A DNA stretch of 11,732 nucleotides from Ignavibacteriales bacterium. Lineage in GTDB: Bacteria; Bacteroidota; Ignavibacteria; UBA10030. The notes beneath the pieces are model-generated. The model did no database searches, had not been told where the DNA came from, and saw only the letters and a list, made by a program, of their open reading frames with translations. Position numbers and translations under genes: made by a program. The stretch is from contig JACRFF010000065.1 of assembly GCA_016218005.1 (NCBI GenBank), forward strand, positions 1 through 11,732, written 5' to 3'. Below, one piece after another: positions 1 to 6,286 of this stretch; the first letter of the stretch is position 1, and every line of letters starts with the position of its first letter.

Positions 1-640
1 ACGCCAAACGAGCCGGCTCAAACTTTGTGCTGTTCAATTCATCGGCAAGAACATACCGATTGTAGGATGCCGAACTCCACTGCCAATCTTTTCCGAAGGC
101 ACTCGAGCCTGCTTGATTGCAAATCGTTAATGCCTTTTGGAAATATTTGGCTCCCGACATCGGAACATACGTTTCGAGGTCGAGGCCGATAATCAAGAAT
201 GCATAGTAGTCAAGAAAGTCGGTGAGCGGGTCGAAGTTAAAATCATCGTAGAGCATCCGCTGGCCGGGTATGTAGGCGAACTCCCATTTATCATCCTTGA
301 TGCGAACAACGGGAGTGACCTTGTCGGTTTTGTCGTTGCCGCTGTAGATAGGGCGTTGGCTGCCAATGAATGCTTCCACCCGATATCGATTATCGCCGGT
401 AACACTTTGGAAAAAAATGTTAAGCGTGCAATCGATCTTTTCCCCTCCAAGTTCTTCCGTGGTGTATCGCGTATTGTTGATGTATTGCTCAACGTCTCTC
501 TTGAAATCTTTCAGTAAGTCGCGATTCGTCGACGGAATGTTTTCCATATTCACGGTAACCGTGCAATTAAGCTCTTGCGCCCAAAGTGCATTGCTCGCCG
601 ACCAGAGGAGACAAACGAAAAGGAACATCGTGCGTTTCAT
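1..640 (-). CDS. porD: DUF4835 / PorD-like type IX secretion-associated protein (3' end beyond window)
   Basis: The minus-strand frame opens at the ATG at 640-638 and stays open to the window edge (213 codons), so the C-terminus is missing; family members are usually about 300 residues. The first 22 residues form a clear signal peptide (MKRT, then a hydrophobic run ending ALWAQ), and the mature protein begins ELNCTVTVN, the typical start of DUF4835 proteins. Further family-like stretches are RPIYSGN, EFAYIPGQ, FLDYYAFLIIGLDLETY and GAKYFQKA. DUF4835 proteins are found in Bacteroidota and relatives and are named PorD in some annotations for their link to type IX secretion; their biochemical role is not established. 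Family assignment is by recognition of the sequence; the secretion role is inference, helped by the PorV/PorQ-like gene divergent from it. The start has no visible Shine-Dalgarno sequence. Confidence 0.85.
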   Translation of the reverse strand, partial: MKRTMFLFVCLLWSASNALWAQELNCTVTVNMENIPSTNRDLLKDFKRDVEQYINNTRYTTEELGGEKIDCTLNIFFQSVTGDNRYRVEAFIGSQRPIYSGNDKTDKVTPVVRIKDDKWEFAYIPGQRMLYDDFNFDPLTDFLDYYAFLIIGLDLETYVPMSGAKYFQKALTICNQAGSSAFGKDWQWSSASYNRYVLADELNSTKFEPARLA

Positions 641-691
641 AGAAGTACTCGCTTAAAATTTCTCACAACAATATAGATAAAACCCATAGCT
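641..691. promoter_or_regulatory. divergent intergenic region holding promoters for both outward genes
   Basis: Only 51 bases separate the start codons of the divergent genes at 640 (minus) and 692 (plus), so both promoters must lie here or extend into the neighbouring coding sequence. The stretch is A/T-rich (for example AATATAGATA at 670-679). I cannot point to a convincing -10 or -7 box on either strand, and neither gene has a Shine-Dalgarno-like sequence. The promoter role is inferred from geometry alone. Confidence 0.4.
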
Positions 692-1531
692 ATGGCAACC
701 AAGAGAATTCATCTCATACATGTTCTTGCCATTGCGCTCGGATTTTTTTCGCGCGTGGATGCAGGTGAGAACAATGGCAGAGGGACAAGAGCGATAGCGC
801 TTGCCAATTCTGTTACGGCCACCGCGCTGGATGCGTGGTCCATCTATTATAATCCGGCGGCGTTGCGATACCTTTCCAACGCTCACGCAGCCGTTTTTTA
901 TGCGCCGCAACAATTTGGGTTAGAAGAACTTCAAACTTCGGCGTTGGTTGGGTCGTTTCCGACTGCCATCGGTGGTGTGGGAATCCACGCTGATCAATTC
1001 GGATACGAACTCTACAAAGAATTGTCCATTGGATTGGGCGCTGGTCTCTCTGTTGCGGAAGGATTTGCTGTCGGCTTACGCGTGGGCGTGACGCGAACAA
1101 CGATTGCACGCTATGGCGCAGCAAACACGCTCAACGTTGACCTTGGACTTCTCAATGAAGTGGCGGAAAATCTTCTACTTGGGTTTGTGTGGAAGAATAT
1201 GAATCGCCCGACACTTGGACGCTCAAATGAACGCTTGCCGCAATTGCTGAGTCTTGGGTTAGCTTATCAATTTGACAAGAGCTTCGCGCTCTCGGCGGCC
1301 ATCGAAAAGGAAACCATGTATCCGGAAAGCGTGCGCCTCGGAGCAGAATACTCTCTTCATAATTTCATTGCCATTCGCGGCGGAATAAGTACGAATCCGG
1401 AAACATTTTCATTTGGAATAGGAATCCATAACTGCGGCGTTGAATTCGGCTACGCCGCAGTTGTGCACGACGTTCTTGGTTGGACTCATCAGGTTGAAGT
1501 GGGCATTCTGCTTCCGTCAATCGCAAAATGA
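692..1531 (+). CDS. PorV/PorQ-like outer-membrane beta-barrel protein
   Basis: The 279-residue product has a signal peptide (about residues 1-24, ending RVDA) followed by GTRAIALANSVTATALDAWS and then YYNPAAL. That pattern, a run of small residues leading to a W-x-x-x-x-NPA motif, marks the PorV/PorQ family related to FadL-type barrels. The rest alternates Gly/aromatic beta-strand segments with short turns (GGVGIHAD, SIGLGAGLSV, AVGLRVGV, LSLGLAY, IRGGIST), fitting an outer-membrane barrel. In P. gingivalis, PorV and PorQ serve the type IX secretion system, but this broad family also includes members of unknown role, so I do not assign either name. The next gene overlaps its stop by ATGA, suggesting coupled translation. 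No Shine-Dalgarno sequence precedes the ATG. Confidence 0.75.
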   Translation: MATKRIHLIHVLAIALGFFSRVDAGENNGRGTRAIALANSVTATALDAWSIYYNPAALRYLSNAHAAVFYAPQQFGLEELQTSALVGSFPTAIGGVGIHADQFGYELYKELSIGLGAGLSVAEGFAVGLRVGVTRTTIARYGAANTLNVDLGLLNEVAENLLLGFVWKNMNRPTLGRSNERLPQLLSLGLAYQFDKSFALSAAIEKETMYPESVRLGAEYSLHNFIAIRGGISTNPETFSFGIGIHNCGVEFGYAAVVHDVLGWTHQVEVGILLPSIAK

Positions 1532-3516
1532 TCAAAGCATGTGTTGTTGCCATACTGCTTGCTTGCTCTACTCGCTTTGCGCAGGCACAAGATGATTCAA
1601 CGTGGCAATCCGTTTTGCCGTTGGAAACAACGTTGGAATCCGAAACGACCGACGGTGAAAACGCCCAAACGGTTGAGTTAGTTTCCAGCCTCCTTGAGCA
1701 TCCCATCGACATCAATCGTGGATCAAGGGAAGAGTTGATGCAAATTCCAGGCATCGATGCTGAAGTCGCAAATGCAATTCTTGGCGAGCGTGCACGACAT
1801 CCTATTGTTTCGCGCGAGCAATTGTTGTCGATGCCCGGTATGACCAAGAGATTGTATCGGTCGATTCACAAGTTCATTACGATGGGAAACGAACACGACG
1901 GCCAAGGGCTAAGCATTGCATTGCGAACACGCGCCGTGAGAAAGCTTGAACCATCTCGTGGTTATTTGGATGGCGCCTACGGTGGTCCGGATTATGACCA
2001 GTTGAATCGACTGGAAATCTCTTCTTCGCCGACAGCAGAAAATCCATTTCAGCAAATCCAAGCTGGCATACTGACGACGAAAGACGCAGGAGAATTTGGG
2101 TTGATAAATTTTCTCACAGGATACGTTTCGGTTGAACTACCGTTCGTTCGCGCGAAAGTTCTCGCCGGGGATTATGTTTTTGAATCCGGCCAAGGTTTAG
2201 TGTCGTGGCGCAGCGCCGGATTCGGCAAAAGCACCGAGCTTATGACCAGCATTCGAAAGGTCGGTCAGGGAGTTCGGCCGTACCGCTCGTCGTCGGAGGG
2301 AATGTTTCTGCGCGGCGCCGCGCTGACGACGGAAGTAGCGGGAGTTGGAATTTCCGTAGGATATTCGCGCGCACCGATGAGCGCCACGATTGATTCGCAA
2401 GGCACGGCGACAAGCCTGTATACAAGCGGCCTGTTTCGTACCGCTTCGGAACAGGAAAAACGCAACGCCTTTTCTGAGGAACTCTTGCTTGCTCGCATTG
2501 CATTTCATCCATGGAATGCAGTTCAATTCGGATTCACCGGCTTGCGTTCATCGTTCGATAAACCGCTCACGCTGTCGTCAATGGGCGCCGCACCAACCAC
2601 ATCCACAACAGTTGCGGGCATTGATGGACAAGTTCTTCTTGGGTCGTTTGAGTCTTTTGCAGAAGTTGGCTTGGATCGAATCGGAAACCGGGCGTTCTTG
2701 GGTGGAATGATCGTCCATTTGTCATCGGACCTCTCCGCCGCAATTGTTGCGCGGGATTTTCCGCTCAGCTTCGAGAATCTCCACGGCTTTGCTTTTGGGC
2801 GTAATGTCGGAGCGCCGAGAAATGAAAGAGGCGTCTACATTACTTTTGCCGCAAATGTTTATCGAGGTCTCTTCGTCGGTGGGTATCTTGACCGATACGT
2901 CGTTCCCAATCCAAGCGTGCAAACGCCAGTCCCCACAGAAGGAACAGACACAAAATTTTCGCTTGTGTATTCTTTTTCTGCGCAATCAGAATTAAACATC
3001 CACGTAAGAAACGAGCGGATGTTGCATTGGCACGCTGTACCGGATCAATTCGGTCGCGCAGCAGGCGAGCTTGGCGAAAGATTCCAGCGCACGTTTCGCG
3101 TTGAGCTTGACCAGCATCCGGCACGCGGACTCTCAACGAGCAGTCGAATTGAATTGACAGACCTTAGCGGAGATATCCGAGAACGAGGGTTGCTGCTGAG
3201 TCAAGCGATATCGGCGCGGCTTCCTTTTCGGATAACGGCAACCGCTCGCGTTATGTTCTTTCGAACAGATTCGTACGAATCGCGGGTGTACGCTTTCGAG
3301 AGTGATTTGCCCGGAACTTTTTCCAATCCCGCCATGTTTGGCGAAGGTATTCGATGGTCGCTTCTTGCTACTGTACGAATGTATCGCGGTTTCAACTGTT
3401 CGATCAAATTCAGTCAGACGACCATGGAGGCGGTTCGCGCGATAGGCTCAGGGCTTGATCAAGTGGCTGGCGATTCGCAGCGCACGCTTGGAATTCAAGT
3501 CGACATAAATCTTTGA
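1528..3516 (+). CDS. exported helix-hairpin-helix protein with predicted outer-membrane barrel
   Basis: A signal peptide covers residues 1-20 (ends FAQA). After an acidic linker, residues about 58-119 form a ComEA-like tandem helix-hairpin-helix region: DINRGSREELMQIPGI, then VANAILGERAR, then a second hairpin at REQLLSMPGM. HhH domains of this type usually bind DNA without sequence specificity, or act as protein-interaction modules. The remaining 540 residues are rich in alternating, aromatic and Gly-containing strands with polar turns, and the chain ends in a strand (TLGIQVDINL), as outer-membrane barrels do. Proteins of about 650-700 residues with this layout occur in Bacteroidota-type genomes without a known role. 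It starts inside the stop of the PorV/PorQ-like gene (ATGA), so the two are probably co-translated. A DNA-uptake role is possible but unproven. Confidence 0.7.
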   Translation: MIKACVVAILLACSTRFAQAQDDSTWQSVLPLETTLESETTDGENAQTVELVSSLLEHPIDINRGSREELMQIPGIDAEVANAILGERARHPIVSREQLLSMPGMTKRLYRSIHKFITMGNEHDGQGLSIALRTRAVRKLEPSRGYLDGAYGGPDYDQLNRLEISSSPTAENPFQQIQAGILTTKDAGEFGLINFLTGYVSVELPFVRAKVLAGDYVFESGQGLVSWRSAGFGKSTELMTSIRKVGQGVRPYRSSSEGMFLRGAALTTEVAGVGISVGYSRAPMSATIDSQGTATSLYTSGLFRTASEQEKRNAFSEELLLARIAFHPWNAVQFGFTGLRSSFDKPLTLSSMGAAPTTSTTVAGIDGQVLLGSFESFAEVGLDRIGNRAFLGGMIVHLSSDLSAAIVARDFPLSFENLHGFAFGRNVGAPRNERGVYITFAANVYRGLFVGGYLDRYVVPNPSVQTPVPTEGTDTKFSLVYSFSAQSELNIHVRNERMLHWHAVPDQFGRAAGELGERFQRTFRVELDQHPARGLSTSSRIELTDLSGDIRERGLLLSQAISARLPFRITATARVMFFRTDSYESRVYAFESDLPGTFSNPAMFGEGIRWSLLATVRMYRGFNCSIKFSQTTMEAVRAIGSGLDQVAGDSQRTLGIQVDINL

Positions 3517-3538
3517 AGGCATTGCAAAGCCGGAAACG

Positions 3539-3569
3539 TTGGAGGGGTTGAGATTATTTCGTAAATTTG
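3539..3569 (+). promoter_or_regulatory. putative Bacteroidota-type promoter of mnmA
   Basis: TAAATTTG at 3562-3569 fits the Bacteroidota -7 consensus TAnnTTTG exactly, and TTG at 3539-3541 sits 20 bases upstream, where the -33 element is expected. Transcription would begin about 3574-3577, at or just before the mnmA ATG at 3577. The mRNA would then be leaderless or nearly so, which agrees with the lack of a close Shine-Dalgarno sequence. GGAGGGG at 3541-3547 is too far upstream to serve as one. Confidence 0.5.
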
Positions 3570-3576
3570 AATCGAC

Positions 3577-4683
3577 ATGAGTTCGAAGAGCGATATAACG
3601 ATTGTTGTTGGAATGAGCGGCGGCGTGGATTCCTCGGTGGCGGCAGCATTGCTGTTGGAACAGGGGTACCGCGTTATCGGCGTTACGATGAAGACCTATG
3701 ACTTCGACGAAGTCGGCGGGAATGTTGCCAACGAGACAAGTTGCTGCGGATTGGGCGCCATCAATGACGCACGATTGGTTGCTGCAAGTCTCGGCATACC
3801 TCACTACGTCATAGATTTTCGTGAGGCGTTCGGCAGGGAGGTCATTGATAATTTTGTGTCGGAGTATTATCGTGGTCGAACACCCAATCCTTGTGTTATC
3901 TGCAATCGAGAAATCAAATGGGGCCAGCTCTTGGCAAAGGCAGAAGCGCTTGGCGCCCAGTATATCGCCACCGGACATTATGCGCGCATTCGGTTTGACG
4001 CTGCTCGGAATCGCTACGTTGTGTCGCGCGGTGTCTATGAACAAAAAGATCAGTCATACGCATTGTGGGCGGTAAGCCAGAGGGCATTGGCAAAAACGAT
4101 GTTTCCGCTTGGCGGATTGACCAAGCCTGAAGTGCGGGACTTAGCGCGTCGGTTTGGATTGCGTACGGCGGCGAAGGATGAGAGCTACGAAATATGTTTT
4201 GTGGCCGATAACAACTACGAGCGCTTTCTCAAAGAACGAGAACTTCATCTGAAAAAAACAATTGGCGAAGGAAGCGTTCTCATGCAGGGCGAGGTGGTTG
4301 GGAAACACCGCGGCTATCCCTACTATACTATTGGACAGAGGAAAGGCATCGGCGCGTTTGGCAAGAGGATGTACGTTGCCGGCATCGATTCAGAGTCCAA
4401 CACGATTACAATAGGCACAGATGCCGACCTGCATCATCGTGGATTGGCAGCGCGGCAGGCAAACTGGGTCGGGATAAAGCCAGTTGAAGAGCAGCGACAA
4501 GTTCAGGCAAAAGTACGATACAAAGACGAGGCAACGCCGGCTACGTTGTATCCCAATGGGGAGGGTTCGTTTCGAGTTGTATTTGAACATCCTAAGCGCG
4601 CCATCACGCCCGGTCAGTCCGTTGTTCTTTATGACGGTGATGACGTGCTGGGCGGCGGGGTCATTGACGAAATCTTTGACTGA
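3577..4683 (+). CDS. mnmA: tRNA-specific 2-thiouridylase MnmA
   Basis: This cytoplasmic enzyme adds sulfur to U34 of the tRNAs for Lys, Glu and Gln, using ATP to adenylate the base and a persulfide relayed from a cysteine desulfurase. The 368-residue length is normal. The N-terminal PP-loop is GMSGGVDSS (residues 12-20). NPCVICNREIKW carries the presumed catalytic Cys109, and YEICFV carries the second catalytic Cys207; ATGHYARI, DQSYALW and YYTIGQRKGIG are further family motifs. The usual SQD/SQE before the second cysteine reads SYE here, a small variation. The C-terminal third is the expected beta-barrel region. The gene stands between an unrelated envelope unit and an ECF operon, has its own putative promoter and is closed by a terminator, so it is probably transcribed alone. 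Confidence 0.96.
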   Translation: MSSKSDITIVVGMSGGVDSSVAAALLLEQGYRVIGVTMKTYDFDEVGGNVANETSCCGLGAINDARLVAASLGIPHYVIDFREAFGREVIDNFVSEYYRGRTPNPCVICNREIKWGQLLAKAEALGAQYIATGHYARIRFDAARNRYVVSRGVYEQKDQSYALWAVSQRALAKTMFPLGGLTKPEVRDLARRFGLRTAAKDESYEICFVADNNYERFLKERELHLKKTIGEGSVLMQGEVVGKHRGYPYYTIGQRKGIGAFGKRMYVAGIDSESNTITIGTDADLHHRGLAARQANWVGIKPVEEQRQVQAKVRYKDEATPATLYPNGEGSFRVVFEHPKRAITPGQSVVLYDGDDVLGGGVIDEIFD

Positions 4684-4702
4684 TTGGCGAAACGCCTTGC
4701 AT

Positions 4703-4727
4703 GCCCAATCCGTTGATTGGGCTTTTT
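4703..4727 (+). terminator. rho-independent terminator after mnmA
   Basis: A perfect 8-bp stem, GCCCAATC (4703-4710) with GATTGGGC (4715-4722), encloses a CGTT loop and is followed at once by TTTTT (4723-4727) and further T-rich sequence. It lies 20 bases past the mnmA stop and separates mnmA from the ECF operon. Confidence 0.9.
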
Positions 4728-4755
4728 AGTTTATTGGCAACCCCGACATAAAATT

Positions 4756-4787
4756 CCAGAGAACAGATTCGGCAATCGTTCGTCTAA
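4756..4787 (+). promoter_or_regulatory. putative ECF promoter P1 upstream of sigma factor gene
   Basis: CCAGAGAAC (4756-4764) is followed after exactly 16 bases by CGTCTAA (4781-4787). AAC at -35 and CGTC near -10 with this spacing is the general pattern of group IV (ECF) sigma promoters. The start of transcription would be near 4791-4794, leaving a leader of roughly 50 bases. The regulating factor is inferred to be the downstream sigma factor itself. Confidence 0.6.
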
Positions 4788-4805
4788 TCAGTTGAATTGT
4801 TTTCC

Positions 4806-4836
4806 CCAGAAACAAATTACTTTACCATTCGTCTAC
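4806..4836 (+). promoter_or_regulatory. putative ECF promoter P2, adjacent to the sigma factor start
   Basis: CCAGAAAC (4806-4813) is followed after 16 bases by CGTCTAC (4830-4836), repeating the layout of P1 with the same spacing and nearly the same boxes while the spacer sequence differs. Transcription would start around 4839-4842, on the GTG start codon at 4841, so P2 would give a leaderless message. Confidence 0.5.
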
Positions 4837-4840
4837 CTGC

Positions 4841-5431
4841 GTGAAAGAGACAAAACAGACACAAGATGATTTCCGGCTTATCCGGGCATATCGGTCAGGC
4901 ACGGAGGGGGCATTTGAAGAGCTTGTCCGAAAGTATCAGCGGCAGGTGGCCAACGTCATCTATCTTTCGTTGGGGAACAGGGCGGAGGTCGAAGATTTGA
5001 CGCAGGAAGTGTTCATTCGCGTCCATCGTTCTTTGCCGAAGTTTGAGTTCGATGCTTCCTTCTTTTCGTGGCTCTATCGGATCACCATGAATCTTTGTAT
5101 TGACGAGATCCGGCGGAGGAAACTCAAGCGCATGCTATCGCTGGATTTCTTGGCTGAGGGAGCTTTGGAACGAGAACAATTCATGAAGGATCGAACGCTG
5201 GCGTCGGACGAAGTGATGAACGATGAGAAGAAAACGATGATTCAATCGGCGATTCGAAGACTATCAAAGGAACATCGGGAAATCATCGTTTTGCGCGAGT
5301 ACCAAGATTTTTCCTACAACGAATTGGCCGAGACACTGGGGATTTCGCTTGAAGCCGTAAAATCCAGAATCTTTCGCGCGCGAGAAGAACTTCGACGGAT
5401 GTTGAAAGACTATTTTAAGGAACGAACATGA
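4841..5431 (+). CDS. RNA polymerase ECF sigma factor (sigma-70 family, RpoE-like)
   Basis: The 196-residue protein has the two-domain ECF layout. Region 2 spans about residues 24-92 (AFEELVRKYQ, VEDLTQEVFIRV, FFSWLYRITMNLCIDEIRRRK), which melts and binds the -10 element. Region 4 spans about 137-188 (RRLSKEHREIIVLREYQDFS, then the helix-turn-helix NELAETLGISLEAVKSRIFRAREEL), which reads the -35 element. The start is GTG; I see no ATG nearby and no Shine-Dalgarno sequence, which fits a leaderless transcript from P2. The stop overlaps the start of the anti-sigma gene by ATGA, so the two are probably made in balanced amounts. Two ECF-type promoters directly upstream suggest autoregulation, with the downstream efflux genes as direct targets. 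It is an RpoE/SigW-like ECF by motif; the exact ECF subgroup cannot be set here. Confidence 0.95.
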   Translation: MKETKQTQDDFRLIRAYRSGTEGAFEELVRKYQRQVANVIYLSLGNRAEVEDLTQEVFIRVHRSLPKFEFDASFFSWLYRITMNLCIDEIRRRKLKRMLSLDFLAEGALEREQFMKDRTLASDEVMNDEKKTMIQSAIRRLSKEHREIIVLREYQDFSYNELAETLGISLEAVKSRIFRAREELRRMLKDYFKERT

Positions 5432-5880
5432 CACACGAACGCTTCAGGGCGTTGCTTTCCGCGATGACAGACGATGAACTGCATCCAACAGAACAGTTGG
5501 AAGCACAACGTCATCTCGATACGTGCAAGGAATGCCAAGCCGTCCTATCGCAGTATCGGCACATTCGTGAGCACATTCGGCTTGCGGCGGATGTCGATGT
5601 TGCCTACCGCTTTTCGCACGACGTTGCGAGGATGGTTCAGCGAAAACATATTGAAGAACACGCTTGGGAAGGTATTGAGCGCTCGGCACAACGAGCGTTG
5701 GTTGCGCTTGCCTTGTTCGTGGCGATGGTGCTGGCGTTCACGAGTTTTAATCAACAGAAGCCGGTCGTCGTCAGCGAACGTCTCTTTGTTGAGACGACGG
5801 ACACTTCGGCAACACGCGTGCTTCTTAAAGAAGGTGAGTTGTCCAAAGATGACGTGGTGTATGCAGTCTTGACGAGATAG
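5428..5880 (+). CDS. membrane anti-sigma factor with zinc-finger (zf-HC2-like) domain
   Basis: The N-terminal domain (residues 1-40) ends in H29-x3-C33-x2-C36, the signature of zinc-binding anti-sigma (ZAS) domains. The fourth ligand, usually a Cys or His about 25 residues earlier, is probably His3. Residues 41-88 are a linker helix region, about 89-105 is a single transmembrane helix (ALVALALFVAMVLAF), and a short tail (about 106-150) lies in the periplasm. The protein should hold the cognate sigma factor at the inner membrane until a signal releases it. AAGGA at 5417-5421, 6 bases before the ATG, is a good ribosome-binding site inside the sigma gene, and the genes overlap by four bases. Position directly after an ECF sigma gene strongly supports the call; the C-terminal part matches nothing I recognise. 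Confidence 0.85.
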   Translation: MTHERFRALLSAMTDDELHPTEQLEAQRHLDTCKECQAVLSQYRHIREHIRLAADVDVAYRFSHDVARMVQRKHIEEHAWEGIERSAQRALVALALFVAMVLAFTSFNQQKPVVVSERLFVETTDTSATRVLLKEGELSKDDVVYAVLTR

Positions 5881-5891
5881 GAAAGACGACA

Positions 5892-6266
5892 ATGGAAGCA
5901 AAAACAAAAACGATTCTCATAGTTGTGTTCAGCTTCGTGCTGGGCGCCGCTGCTGGCGGCTATTCTGTCAACCGGTGGTTGCATCATTCGGAAGTCCCAC
6001 CGCAAGTGCGGCAAAGCTGGAGCAAGATGTTCACGGAGCGCATGCATTTGGACAGCGTTCAAGCGGCAAAAGTCGATTCGATCGTTACGTATTTTCGCAC
6101 GCACATTGATTGGTATCGTCGAAGTATGATGCAGACCCGCGACACCACTCGCACGGAAATCAGAAAGATTCTCTCTGCGGAACAAAACAAGCTCTTCGAT
6201 GATTACATCAAAGAAATGAATGAACGCGAATCGAAGCGGCATGAACCGGCAAATCAAGGAAAGTGA
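5892..6266 (+). CDS. membrane-anchored periplasmic LTxxQ (Spy/CpxP/CnrX-like) protein
   Basis: A 124-residue protein with an N-terminal membrane anchor (about residues 7-26, ILIVVFSFVLGAAAGGYSV), either an uncleaved helix or a signal peptide, then an all-helical periplasmic domain. Two LTxxQ-like motifs, LDSVQ at 53-57 and LSAEQ at 94-98, are spaced as in the four-helix hairpins of Spy, CpxP and the metal sensor CnrX. Possible metal ligands are His31-His32, His52, His71 and Met79-Met80, but none is a proven site. Placed 11 bases after the anti-sigma gene, it could sense the inducer or damaged envelope proteins and adjust anti-sigma activity, as CnrX does with CnrY and CnrH. This role is inference; a chaperone-like function is the alternative. 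Low complexity and a charged tail (KRHEPANQGK) follow the last helix. Confidence 0.65.
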   Translation: MEAKTKTILIVVFSFVLGAAAGGYSVNRWLHHSEVPPQVRQSWSKMFTERMHLDSVQAAKVDSIVTYFRTHIDWYRRSMMQTRDTTRTEIRKILSAEQNKLFDDYIKEMNERESKRHEPANQGK

Positions 6267-6271
6267 AAGCG

Positions 6272-6278
6272 AAAGGAG
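6272..6278 (+). promoter_or_regulatory. Shine-Dalgarno sequence of the first adaptor gene
   Basis: AAAGGAG lies 8 bases before the ATG at 6287, an almost consensus site. It fixes this start and shows that the organism can use Shine-Dalgarno initiation, in contrast to the leader genes of the window. Confidence 0.75.
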
Positions 6279-6286
6279 CCTGAGCA

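Noticed and set aside
137..517. Plus-strand open frame of 126 codons overlapping the left-edge gene
   Set aside because: The minus strand here encodes a recognisable DUF4835/PorD protein with signal peptide; the plus frame has no family likeness and is its shadow.
3541..3547. GGAGGGG as ribosome-binding site of mnmA
   Set aside because: It is about 30 bases before the ATG and would lie upstream of the predicted transcript start.
3448..4044. Minus-strand open frame of 198 codons across the start of mnmA
   Set aside because: It lies opposite well-conserved MnmA motifs including the PP-loop, and its product resembles no known family.
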